The position numbers and the translations under genes were made by a program. DNA of 64,000 nucleotides from Candidatus Kapaibacterium sp. (GTDB lineage: Bacteria > Bacteroidota > Ignavibacteria > Kapaibacteriales > JAEUSM01). Each line of letters starts with the position of its first letter. The first letter of the stretch is position 1. Below are positions 27,631 to 35,673 of the stretch, in pieces. The stretch is taken from positions 1-64,000 of the forward strand of contig JAEUSM010000014.1 of assembly GCA_016788785.1 (NCBI GenBank). Reading direction: 5' to 3'. The notes under the pieces were generated by a model that did no database searches, had not been told where the DNA came from, and saw only the letters and a program-made list of their open reading frames with translations.

Positions 27631-28239
27631 ATGAGTGACAGCATTTATTTCGATAACCGTGTACAAAACGGTATGTCGTACGAAGAGTTTTTAGACACCA
27701 TTCGCGAAAAAGTTGACGCTGGTGCAGGTAATCAAAAAACAGAAAATGATGAGAAATTGTTTGGTTATGTTGAGTTAAATTACTCTCGAAAAACGAGAAT
27801 TTCAAAGACCTATACACCAAGTGAGACAATTCAATCTGTCGTTGAATCCATTTTAGAACCACAGTTTTGGTTGGTAATAACTGAGGATTGGTGTGGAGAT
27901 TCAGCCCAAAATTTGCCGTATATCGTTGCAATAAGTGAATTAAATCCACTCATTACGTTGAAGATTATTCAACGTGATGCAAATTTGGATATAATGGATT
28001 TGTACTTAACGAATGGAAGCAGATCGATACCAAAATTAGTCGCATTTTCTGAAAATGGAACGGAACTCTTCCAATGGGGACCACGTCCTCAAGCTGCAAT
28101 GGATTTGGTAAAAAAAGCAAAAGACTTGGGAGAAACTTCTGCAGAATTTATACCGAAAGTCCATAGTTGGTATGCTCAGAACAAAGGAGCCTCTTTAGAA
28201 GAAGAGTTTGTACATCTCCTCTCAAATCAAAGCCGATAA
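27631..28239 (+). CDS. Thioredoxin-fold protein (Thioredoxin_9-like)
   Basis: A 202-residue cytoplasmic thioredoxin-fold protein of the Thioredoxin_9 type. The active-site-like segment is EDWCGDSAQ, so only one Cys of the usual CxxC is present and the family role in disulphide exchange is uncertain. RSIPKLVAF contains the cis-proline of the fold. It lies 4 bases downstream of dnaN and ends in a terminator, so it is probably co-transcribed; a functional link to replication is not implied. Confidence 0.8.
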   Translation: MSDSIYFDNRVQNGMSYEEFLDTIREKVDAGAGNQKTENDEKLFGYVELNYSRKTRISKTYTPSETIQSVVESILEPQFWLVITEDWCGDSAQNLPYIVAISELNPLITLKIIQRDANLDIMDLYLTNGSRSIPKLVAFSENGTELFQWGPRPQAAMDLVKKAKDLGETSAEFIPKVHSWYAQNKGASLEEEFVHLLSNQSR

Positions 28240-28255
28240 GTTCGGCTTTTTTTTT
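28229..28255 (+). terminator. Terminator after the thioredoxin-like gene
   Basis: AAAGCCGA, loop TAAG, TCGGCTTT then eight T. The stem includes the end of the coding sequence and the loop holds its stop codon. Confidence 0.85.
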
Positions 28256-28601
28256 AGTTGCAGTTATGTGGAATTTCAACTAATGCTCTGCATCCCTCTA
28301 CGATGAATAGCGTTGTATCCAAAAGTCGTAGTAATCGCAAAAACTCTTGCTTTTTGAAGCGTAAACGAACGGTAGTTGGTCGAATATCAATATAAATACT
28401 TTGGGAAGATACTCCAGTTGTTTCTGCAACAGAAAACCAATAGTCCATATCAATTCCATCTAAGGTTTTCTTCATTTGCACTAATTCTTCTTTGGAAATC
28501 TTCATTTGAATATTTCCAAATTCTAGATAGTATTTATTACAACTTTGACAGAATGAAACATTGCCATCCTGCGTGATTGTGAGATTTACAATTTTACACA
28601 T
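28254..28601 (-). CDS. Small conserved CxxC protein of unknown function
   Basis: A 115-residue protein with a short N-terminal CQSC motif in CNKYYLEFGNIQMKISKEEL, and a C-terminal half that could be helical (FKKQEFLRLLRLLDTTLF). The layout resembles small Bacteroidota proteins of the DUF6686 type, but this is a weak match from memory. There is no signal peptide. It converges on the thioredoxin-like gene and shares its terminator, and sits alone before purB. Function unknown. Confidence 0.6.
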   Translation of the reverse strand: MCKIVNLTITQDGNVSFCQSCNKYYLEFGNIQMKISKEELVQMKKTLDGIDMDYWFSVAETTGVSSQSIYIDIRPTTVRLRFKKQEFLRLLRLLDTTLFIVEGCRALVEIPHNCN

Positions 28602-28675
28602 ACAAAAAGTGGTCGGTATTATTTTTATTTAGACTAAATCTAAATTACAACTTTTTTATCAATTTTCAAAATACA

Positions 28676-29968
28676 ATGATTGAACGTTATACAAAACCCG
28701 AAATAGGTGCTATTTGGTCTGAGCAGAATAAATATGCATTGTGGTTACAAATAGAGATTGTTGCTTGTCAAGCACAGGCAAATTTGGGAGTTATTCCTCA
28801 ACAAGCTGTCGACACCATCAAAGCAAAAGCAAAATTTGATGTTGACAGAATTTTAGAAATTGAGGAAACTACAAAACACGATGTTATCGCATTTCTAACT
28901 AATGTAGCTGAATATGTTGGAGAACCATCGAGATTTATTCATTTGGGTATGACTTCCTCAGATGTACTAGATACGTGCTTAGCATTACAACTCAAACAAG
29001 CAGGTGAATTGATTTTGAAACGTTTGATTGAACTCAAAGATATTCTCGGTAAACGTGCAAAAGAATACAAATATACTGTTTGTATTGGTCGCTCACATGG
29101 AATTCATGCCGAACCTACCACCTTTGGGCTGAAAATGGCTCTTTGGTACGAAGAAGCAAAACGAAATATACGTCGTTTGGAACAAGCAATTGAGGTTGTT
29201 TCCTATGGGATGATTTCTGGTGCAGTCGGAACGTTCGAACATCTTTCTCCAAAGGTGGAAGAGTTTGTTTGCCAAGAATTGGGACTAAAACCAGCGTCGG
29301 TTTCAACCCAAGTAATGCAACGCGATCGGCATGCAGAATTTTTGTCTACACTTGCAATTATTGGCTCATCTATCGAAAAAATTGCTACCGAAATTCGTCA
29401 TTTACAACGCACTGAAGTCTTAGAAGCGGAGGAATATTTTTCCAAAGGTCAAAAAGGCTCTTCAGCGATGCCGCATAAACGAAATCCAATTTTATCTGAA
29501 CGTCTTTGTGGATTGGCTCGACTCCTACGTTCGTATGCTATTTCTGGTTTTGAAAACAACGCACTATGGCACGAACGTGATATTTCCCATAGTTCTGTAG
29601 AACGTGTAATATGTCCTGATGCAACAATTACAATGTATTATATGCTCGACATTACGTGCAAATTAGTTGATCAATTATTGGTGTATCCAGAAAAAATGTT
29701 GAAAAACTTTGAAATTACTCACGGTTTGGCATATTCACAAACGGTACTATTGGCACTCATAGGCAAGGGACTATCGAGAGAAGATTCTTATGCATTAGTA
29801 CAAAAAGCTGCAATGAAAACATGGGCAGAGAAAGTACCATTGCAAGACACGTTATGGGAAATTGATGAGATCAAATCCGTGATGAATGAGGGTGAATTTA
29901 CTGAAATTTTCCAATCTCGTCAAATGCTGAAAAATGTCGATTATATTTTCGAACGTTGTGGACTTTAA
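28676..29968 (+). CDS. purB: Adenylosuccinate lyase
   Basis: Cleaves SAICAR to AICAR and adenylosuccinate to AMP in purine synthesis. The 430-residue fumarase/aspartase-superfamily protein has the signature GSSAMPHKRNP with the catalytic loop serine, TKHDVIAFL with the conserved His, GMTSSDVLDT and GRSHGIHAEPT. The N-terminus MIERYTKPEIGAIWSEQNKY is typical of the short bacterial class. The aldehyde dehydrogenase gene follows 15 bases later, so they may share a transcript. Confidence 0.97.
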   Translation: MIERYTKPEIGAIWSEQNKYALWLQIEIVACQAQANLGVIPQQAVDTIKAKAKFDVDRILEIEETTKHDVIAFLTNVAEYVGEPSRFIHLGMTSSDVLDTCLALQLKQAGELILKRLIELKDILGKRAKEYKYTVCIGRSHGIHAEPTTFGLKMALWYEEAKRNIRRLEQAIEVVSYGMISGAVGTFEHLSPKVEEFVCQELGLKPASVSTQVMQRDRHAEFLSTLAIIGSSIEKIATEIRHLQRTEVLEAEEYFSKGQKGSSAMPHKRNPILSERLCGLARLLRSYAISGFENNALWHERDISHSSVERVICPDATITMYYMLDITCKLVDQLLVYPEKMLKNFEITHGLAYSQTVLLALIGKGLSREDSYALVQKAAMKTWAEKVPLQDTLWEIDEIKSVMNEGEFTEIFQSRQMLKNVDYIFERCGL

Positions 29969-29983
29969 TCAAAAGGAAATCAA

Positions 29984-31462
29984 ATGAATTTTTTCAATTA
30001 TATCAATGGTGAATGGGTTCCTTCTATCAACGGTGAAACATTCCAAAACCTCAATCCAGCAAATAATACTGATGTTATCGGTAATTTTCCTCAATCTACT
30101 GCTGAAGATATTGATAAAGCAGTGAAAGCAGCTTCCAAAGCTATGAAGCAATGGAAAAATATACCAGCACCAAAACGTGGAGATATTATCCGTAAAGCTG
30201 GGGATATTTTTGCACGACGTCAGCAGGAATTAGCCGAAATTATGACTCGTGAAATGGGTAAAACCATCACCGAAACTCGTGGCGATATTCAAGAAGCTAT
30301 TGATACTTGCTATTATGGAGCGACTGAAGCTCGTAGACTCTTTGGTTATACTGCACCTAGTGAACTTACCAACAAAATGAACCTTTCCATTCGTACCCCC
30401 ATTGGAGTGTGTGGAATCATTACTGCATGGAATTTTCCGATTGCGGTACCTTCTTGGAAAATAATTCCAGCATTGATTTGTGGAAATACGGTTGTGTTGA
30501 AACCATCAGAAGAGTCTCCACATTCTGCCAATATTTTCGCCGAAATCTTGGAAGAAGCAGGTCTTCCAAAAGGTGTATTTAACGTCGTTCACGGGGCTTC
30601 CGTTGCTGGTTCAGCATTGGTCGAACATCCAGAAGTAAAGGTTGTTGGATTTACTGGTTCTACAGCAACTGGTAAAAAAATCGCTGGACGTTGTGGTGAA
30701 TTGAATAAAAAATGCTCATTAGAAATGGGTGGAAAAAACGTTCAAATCGTTTTAGAAGATGCGAATATGGAATTAGCTATCGATGGTGTATTATGGGGTG
30801 CGTTTGGCACAACCGGACAACGTTGTACTGCTACTTCACGTTTGATTTTGCAAGATACAATCTATGATGATTTTATTAACAAACTTCTCACCAGAGCAAC
30901 GAAACTTATTGTTGGTCCTGGTAATGACAACAACACTAATGTTGGACCAGTCATCAACGAAAAGCAATTGAACAAAATCCATGAGTATGTTCGCATTGGT
31001 CGCGAAGAAGGTGCATTATGTGTACTCGGTGGAGATAGAGAATTTAAAGATGAATTAGGTTTAGGTACATTCTATAAACCTACTATTTTTATTGATGTTA
31101 CACCATCAATGAGAATATTTAAAGAAGAAATCTTTGGACCAGTGTTATCAGTAATTAAAGTTTCAACTTTTGAAGAAGCTATTGAAGTAGCAAACGACTG
31201 CGAATACGGTTTATCTTCATCTATTTATACCAAAGATGTCAACAAAGCAATCGCAGCAGTTCATCAATTAGAAACTGGTATTTCCTATATCAATGCTCCA
31301 ACCATTGGAGCCGAAGCTCACATGCCATTTGGAGGTGTCAAAGGAACTGGGAACGGTCACCGTGAGGGTGGATGGACAGCATACGAAATCTTCAGCGAAT
31401 GGAAAACCATTTACATCGATTACTCCGACACACTCCAACGTGCCCAAATCGACAATTACTAA
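29984..31462 (+). CDS. NAD(P)-dependent aldehyde dehydrogenase
   Basis: A 492-residue aldehyde dehydrogenase oxidising an aldehyde to its acid. It has AWNFPIAVPSWKIIPALICGNTVVLKPSE, the cofactor GFTGSTATGKKI, the general base Glu247 in SLEMGGKN and the catalytic Cys281 in GQRCTATSR. The C-terminal NAPTIGAEAHMPFGGVKGTGNGHREGG-type region (written in parts: NAPTIGAEAHMPFGG, TGNGHREGG) is close to semialdehyde dehydrogenases, but the physiological substrate cannot be assigned. It is probably co-transcribed with purB and ended by the next hairpin. Confidence 0.88.
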   Translation: MNFFNYINGEWVPSINGETFQNLNPANNTDVIGNFPQSTAEDIDKAVKAASKAMKQWKNIPAPKRGDIIRKAGDIFARRQQELAEIMTREMGKTITETRGDIQEAIDTCYYGATEARRLFGYTAPSELTNKMNLSIRTPIGVCGIITAWNFPIAVPSWKIIPALICGNTVVLKPSEESPHSANIFAEILEEAGLPKGVFNVVHGASVAGSALVEHPEVKVVGFTGSTATGKKIAGRCGELNKKCSLEMGGKNVQIVLEDANMELAIDGVLWGAFGTTGQRCTATSRLILQDTIYDDFINKLLTRATKLIVGPGNDNNTNVGPVINEKQLNKIHEYVRIGREEGALCVLGGDREFKDELGLGTFYKPTIFIDVTPSMRIFKEEIFGPVLSVIKVSTFEEAIEVANDCEYGLSSSIYTKDVNKAIAAVHQLETGISYINAPTIGAEAHMPFGGVKGTGNGHREGGWTAYEIFSEWKTIYIDYSDTLQRAQIDNY

Positions 31463-31488
31463 AAAAAGCCCCATTTGGGGCTTTTTTT
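31461..31488. terminator. Bidirectional terminator after the aldehyde dehydrogenase
   Basis: GCCCC, loop ATTT, GGGGC followed by seven T, and preceded by an A run that overlaps the stop codon. Confidence 0.9.
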
Positions 31489-31532
31489 AGTAAAGGATTG
31501 GAGGGATTTGAACACCCAACGTGAACTAAGCA

Positions 31533-31563
31533 ATTCGTAGAGACGCCTTATATGGGCGTCTCA
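31533..31563. repeat. Intergenic hairpin repeat, copy 2
   Basis: 29 of 31 bases match the copy at 76-106, with the same 9-bp stem and TATAT loop. It lies between two terminators in a gene-free gap. Confidence 0.75.
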
Positions 31564-31620
31564 ACCGAGAAGATTCCACCCCACCTTTCATGCACTTCAA
31601 ATTAATTAGTAGGAAAATAA

Positions 31621-31658
31621 CAAAAAAAGGTTTGATACAAACGTATCAAACCTTTTTT
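31621..31658. terminator. Terminator of the flagellin gene
   Basis: GGTTTGATAC, loop AAAC, GTATCAAACC flanked by A7 and T6; the A run serves the minus-strand flagellin gene. Confidence 0.92.
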
Positions 31659-31682
31659 AGAAAGAATTAGAATTCGAAACTG

Positions 31683-32612
31683 TTAACGAAAAAGCTGTAA
31701 GAATAACTGTGGAGCTTGGTTCGCTTGTACTAAGGATGTTAAGGCTGCCTGTTGGATAAACTGAGATTTTGCTAATTGCAATTGTTCTTGAGCTACATCA
31801 GCATCTGCAATACGTGATACTGCAGCGTTGTAGTTGGTAATCTGAGAACGAATCAAGTCATCTTGAGAAGTTAAACGGTTTTGAATACCACCTAAGTATG
31901 CAGCAATATTGTTTACATTCGTCAATGCATTTGACAATGAAGTTAATGTTGACGTAATTACTGAACTTGCAAAAATACCTAAATCAGTTGCAGAAATATC
32001 ATTCAAATCTGTTAAATCTAACCCAGTTATTCCAGCAAATCTTGTTGAAGCTGATTGTAATGATGTATCACCACCAACAATGTTGAATTCAGATGAACCA
32101 GTTGTTAAGTCGATTCCTAAAGTAATAAGTGTATTCGTTGCATTGAATCCAATGACGAAATCAGCAGAGAATGTACCACCAAGAATTTGTTTACCGCCAA
32201 ATACAGTTGTATCAACTACAGTTTGAATTTGTTGTACTAAGCGATACGCAGCTTTCGCTAATGCAACTTTTTCGTCTGTTCCTAATGCACCAGATGTAGC
32301 AGTAGCAGCAGCGTCTTTGATTTGTGTTAACAATGAGTTGATGTTATCCAATGAATCTGCAGCAATTGCTACTGTTGATTGTGCATCACCAACTGAGTTC
32401 AATGCAGAACGTAATGTTCCAACACGTGAACCTAATGAACGAGATGTAATGTAACCTGCAACATCATCAGATGCGGCATTAATTCTTCTACCTGTTGATA
32501 AACGCAATTGACGAAGCGCAATATCACGGTTTGATGCTTCTAACGCATTGTATGCGTTTTCTGCTTGTGTGTTTGTACGAATGCGGGCACCGTTCGTTAT
32601 GGCTGTAGGCAT
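31683..32612 (-). CDS. fliC: Flagellin
   Basis: The 309-residue filament subunit, exported by the flagellar type III apparatus. The N-terminal D0/D1 region is classic (RLSTGRRINAASDDVAGY) and so is the C-terminus (RIADADVAQEQLQLAKSQF, QANQAPQLFLQLFR). The middle is short, so there is little D2/D3 surface domain. AGGAG precedes the ATG. An upstream sigma-28 promoter and a strong terminator make it a single-gene unit. A flagellin beside T9SS substrates suggests a flagellated lineage related to Bacteroidota rather than typical Bacteroidota. Glycosylation by the PseB block is possible but not shown. Confidence 0.96.
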   Translation of the reverse strand: MPTAITNGARIRTNTQAENAYNALEASNRDIALRQLRLSTGRRINAASDDVAGYITSRSLGSRVGTLRSALNSVGDAQSTVAIAADSLDNINSLLTQIKDAAATATSGALGTDEKVALAKAAYRLVQQIQTVVDTTVFGGKQILGGTFSADFVIGFNATNTLITLGIDLTTGSSEFNIVGGDTSLQSASTRFAGITGLDLTDLNDISATDLGIFASSVITSTLTSLSNALTNVNNIAAYLGGIQNRLTSQDDLIRSQITNYNAAVSRIADADVAQEQLQLAKSQFIQQAALTSLVQANQAPQLFLQLFR

Positions 32613-32700
32613 TATAGTACTCCTAAATTAATTAGTTTATAAAGTTATTTTTATTCGAAATTTGAGTTTTTGGTTGCCTTGAGAAGGCTAACTAAAACAA

Positions 32701-32727
32701 TTATCGTCGTTGGTATCGAAAACTTTA
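32701..32727 (-). promoter_or_regulatory. Sigma-28 (FliA) promoter of flagellin
   Basis: Read on the minus strand: TAAAGTTT, 11 bases, GACGATAA. The consensus is TAAAGTTT-N11-GCCGATAA, so 15 of 16 defined positions match with exact spacing. The transcript would carry a leader of about 80 bases before the flagellin ATG. FliA itself is not in the window. Confidence 0.88.
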
Positions 32728-32728
32728 A

Positions 32729-32736
32729 TACCTTTG
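32729..32736 (+). promoter_or_regulatory. -7 element TACCTTTG for the cyclase-family gene
   Basis: Exact TAnnTTTG one base beyond the divergent sigma-28 promoter, 45 bases upstream of the ATG at 32782. Confidence 0.45.
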
Positions 32737-32781
32737 TAGAAAATTTTTCTTTTCTCTTATCCTTACTTATTTTTTAGAACT

Positions 32782-33552
32782 ATGAAATGTACTCTTCAAT
32801 TAGTTGATCAACATCTAACCATTGATTTGCAAGATAAAATTCCTTGTTTCTTTTCATTAGTAAATGGAGAAAACAATCCACGTTGTTTCTATCTTCCATA
32901 TCCAAGTTATGAACCGTTTCGTATAGGAACGTTTGTCGGGTCTATTGAAGAGGGTGGTGTAGCAAATTGTATGGTAGTTACCATTGCTCCTCATGGTGCG
33001 GGAACTCACACGGAATGTATCGGACATATCGCAAATGGTGATTACTCGATTTCTAATACTCTTACGAATTCTTTTTTTCTTGGGTATTATAGTATTGTTG
33101 GAGTTAGTAAGGTTGGTGAGGATAAGGTTGTTTCCCACTTAGAAATACAAGAAATTCTTTTGAAATTACCAAAAGGAACTACAGCTCTTGCTTTGAAAAT
33201 TGAAGGTAATTTTAGTGTCGATAACTCTGGTACAAATCCAGCATATTTTTTACCAGAAACAATGGAGCTGATTGTCAGAAGTGGGGTTGAGCATTTGATT
33301 GTGAATATACCTTCGGTAGATAAGGAAGAAGATGGTGGAGTATTGGCTTCACATCATACGTTTTGGAATTATAAACGCAATGGTTCGCCACGATTCGGTG
33401 CGACCATTACCGAATTAGCGACGTTTCCTGAAGATTTAGAAGCAGGGATATATATGGTTGAAATTCAGATTGCTCCGATTCATTCTGATGCATCACCTTC
33501 GAGAATTTATCTTTATCCTATTGAGGATATGGCAACAACTGATTCTAAATGA
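32782..33552 (+). CDS. Cyclase/kynurenine formamidase-like metal hydrolase
   Basis: A 256-residue member of the cyclase family that includes KynB kynurenine formamidase. The metal motif HGAGTHTECIGH (residues of about 73-84) corresponds to HxGTHxDxPxH, and a downstream SHHTFW segment supplies further ligands. Family members hydrolyse formamides, cyclic amides or carbamates; the substrate here is unknown. Its last 40 bases overlap the 3' end of the convergent hydrolase gene. A sigma-28 promoter for flagellin lies just upstream on the other strand. Confidence 0.82.
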   Translation: MKCTLQLVDQHLTIDLQDKIPCFFSLVNGENNPRCFYLPYPSYEPFRIGTFVGSIEEGGVANCMVVTIAPHGAGTHTECIGHIANGDYSISNTLTNSFFLGYYSIVGVSKVGEDKVVSHLEIQEILLKLPKGTTALALKIEGNFSVDNSGTNPAYFLPETMELIVRSGVEHLIVNIPSVDKEEDGGVLASHHTFWNYKRNGSPRFGATITELATFPEDLEAGIYMVEIQIAPIHSDASPSRIYLYPIEDMATTDSK

Positions 33553-34028
33553 AGTTTGAACAGTGCACAAATTTCTGGCAGCACACTCGCCAATCGGTGA
33601 TCACTTTGGAGGATATGAAGTGTTGTTCGATACTGAGAAGCATAGATGAGTGCATTTTCTACTGGCACCACTTCATCATCCCAACCGTGAACGATTTCTA
33701 CTGTATCAGAATGGGGTATTGGATTTGGATTTGCTTCGTATAACCCAAATGCTGGTGCTAACAAGAACATTCCATCTGGTGTAAAATATTCACTTGTCAA
33801 AGCAGACACCAAACTGCCTAATGAAGAACCAACTTGCACCAAAATCCCTTCTGGACGCTGAAAATTGTTCTGCAACCATTCTTTCCGTTCAAATGGATCT
33901 TTGGAAAACGTATAATCAGGGCTGTGAACTTCAAAACCTAAATCTTTTGCAACTTCAGCCATTGCTGTAATTTTCGAACCCCATGGACCGGATTCCATTC
34001 CGTGAGCAAAGAATACTGTCTTCTTCAT
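33513..34028 (-). CDS. Small alpha/beta hydrolase (YqiA-like)
   Basis: A compact 171-residue alpha/beta hydrolase of the UPF0227/YqiA type. It has FAHGMESGPWGSK near the N-terminus, the nucleophile in QVGSSLGSLVS, the acid in HGWDDEVVPVE and the histidine in LQSDHRL. The substrate is unknown, probably a small ester. Its ATG overlaps the upstream stop by one base (TAATG), so it is coupled to the 89-residue gene. Its 3' end overlaps the cyclase-family gene by 40 bases. Confidence 0.8.
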   Translation of the reverse strand: MKKTVFFAHGMESGPWGSKITAMAEVAKDLGFEVHSPDYTFSKDPFERKEWLQNNFQRPEGILVQVGSSLGSLVSALTSEYFTPDGMFLLAPAFGLYEANPNPIPHSDTVEIVHGWDDEVVPVENALIYASQYRTTLHILQSDHRLASVLPEICALFKLHLESVVAISSIG

Positions 34029-34297
34029 TATTTATTCGTTGGTAAGGAGAATTTGTGAGCTAAGTGGTCAAATACTGAATCGAAAATTGCCAATATTTCG
34101 TTTCTACGAGCTAATTTTGGGTCTGTTTCTTCAACGGTTGTAGCGGTTGAGGTAGGAATTGTACCCTTTTCACGCATCAAACGAAAGGTCATTGGGTCGC
34201 CAACTGCTGAGGGAACTCCTGCTATTTTGTCTGCTAAAATCTCCTTGGTTAACTCCAAAGAAATTTTGAATAATTCTATTTTATGGTTTTCATTCAT
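34028..34297 (-). CDS. Small hypothetical protein
   Basis: An 89-residue protein with two predicted helices (IELFKISLELTKEILADKI; RRNEILAIFDSVFDHLAHKF) and a polar Thr-rich middle. It shows no motif, signal peptide or recognised family. It is directly coupled to the hydrolase gene by a stop-start overlap, so the two may act together or simply share a message. Its start is not separated from the upstream divergent htrA region by any clear promoter. Confidence 0.6.
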   Translation of the reverse strand: MNENHKIELFKISLELTKEILADKIAGVPSAVGDPMTFRLMREKGTIPTSTATTVEETDPKLARRNEILAIFDSVFDHLAHKFSLPTNK

Positions 34298-34433
34298 TCC
34301 GATTTTACCAAAGACAATAGGAAAAACAACCTTTCGTTTACAAGCAAATCTAACGAATTGTGAGGTTCTTTATTTCAATTGTTTTTACATCATTGACTCT
34401 GGTTTTTTGAATTACTTTAAAGGGATTATTTCT

Positions 34434-35624
34434 GTGAAAAAATTGAAGATTATTGCAAGTATTGTTTGTGCATTTATAATTGTTACGGGTTGTGATGCAA
34501 AGTCGAGCAATGAGAATGCTCAAGAGCTATTAGCATCAAATAAAATTTACAAAGAAGCTGCTAATGATGAAATAAGTAATTCACGACAAAATGCCATTAC
34601 TCGTACTGTCAAGCGTTGCTCTCCAGCGGTGGTAGGTATAAACGTAACGGAAATTCGTGAGGTGCAATATCGTGACCCGTGGGATGATTTTTTTGGAATG
34701 GATGATCCGTTTTTTCGTCATTTTGGGCGTCCACAAAGCAGAACCTACTCTCGTAAATACCCTGTGAAAAGTTTGGGTTCGGGATTTATCATCTCGGCTG
34801 ATGGATATATCATCACCAATGATCACGTTGCTGGGAAGGCATCAAAAATAGTAGTAACGCTCACTGGTGGAAAAAAATATGATGCTGAATTGATTGGATC
34901 TGACCCACGAACGGATGTTGCACTTCTAAAAATTGATGGCTCAAATCTACCATTTTTGGAATTAGGTAATTCTGATGACGTAATTCCCGGTGAATGGGCT
35001 ATTGCGATGGGAAATCCTTTTGGACTCTTTGATGTGAATTCCAAACCTACCGTTACGTGCGGAATTGTATCGAACACTGGAGTAAGTTTTGTAGAGAACA
35101 ACCGAGTGTTTCGCGATATGATTCAAACAGATGCTGCAATTTCTTCCGGTAATTCGGGAGGTCCATTGCTCAATTCATTGGGGCAAGTGATTGGAATCAA
35201 TACGATTATTTTTTCCACAGCTCAAACGCAACAAGGTTCTGGCTCCATAGGAATTGGATTTTCCGTACCCATCAACCGCGTAAAAAAAGTGGTGGATATG
35301 CTCAAAAAAGGGAAAATCGACCGTAACTATTACACTGGGTTGAAAGTACAAGAAATTGATGACCAGATTGCAAAAGCATTAGGACTGAGCAATAAAGAAG
35401 GTGTGGTAGTGGTTGAAATCGTTCGTAATTCTCCAGCTCACAAAGCAGGAATCGAACCGGGTGACATCATCAAAGAAATTAATGGACTACCCATTATGCG
35501 TGAAGACGACGCCTCTATTGCGGTCTATGACGCCATCAATGGACAAAGCCTCGAAGTAGTCATCATCCGAAATGACAAAGAAATCAAACGCACCATGACC
35601 TTAGAATCTCCTCCATCTCGCTAA
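34434..35624 (+). CDS. htrA: HtrA/DegP-type serine protease, lipid-anchored
   Basis: A 396-residue envelope protease and quality-control factor. GTG 34434 is chosen (AGGG 9 bases upstream) because it begins a lipoprotein signal (IIVTGC, C20). The trypsin-like domain has His131 in ITNDHVAGKA, Asp161 in RTDVALLKI and Ser241 in SSGNSGGPLLN. One PDZ domain follows (HKAGIEPGDIIKEINGLP, residues of about 300-385). A DPWDDFFGMDDPFFRHF linker precedes the protease as in other FCB-group HtrA proteins. It is monocistronic, ended by a shared terminator. Confidence 0.94.
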   Translation: MKKLKIIASIVCAFIIVTGCDAKSSNENAQELLASNKIYKEAANDEISNSRQNAITRTVKRCSPAVVGINVTEIREVQYRDPWDDFFGMDDPFFRHFGRPQSRTYSRKYPVKSLGSGFIISADGYIITNDHVAGKASKIVVTLTGGKKYDAELIGSDPRTDVALLKIDGSNLPFLELGNSDDVIPGEWAIAMGNPFGLFDVNSKPTVTCGIVSNTGVSFVENNRVFRDMIQTDAAISSGNSGGPLLNSLGQVIGINTIIFSTAQTQQGSGSIGIGFSVPINRVKKVVDMLKKGKIDRNYYTGLKVQEIDDQIAKALGLSNKEGVVVVEIVRNSPAHKAGIEPGDIIKEINGLPIMREDDASIAVYDAINGQSLEVVIIRNDKEIKRTMTLESPPSR

Positions 35625-35653
35625 CAAAAAAGCCACAAATTGTGGCTTTTTTT
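35625..35653. terminator. Bidirectional terminator between htrA and the metzincin gene
   Basis: AGCCAC-AAATT-GTGGCT with an A run before and a T run after; it serves both converging genes. Confidence 0.9.
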
Positions 35654-35673
35654 GTTTAATATTTGAAAGTTAC

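Noticed and set aside
31496-31525. tRNA-like 3' end remnant read on the minus strand (TTCAAATCC loop pattern)
   Set aside because: The T-arm-like loop is present, but the stem pairs badly and no 5' half or integrase is nearby; it is too weak to call a tRNA fragment or att site.
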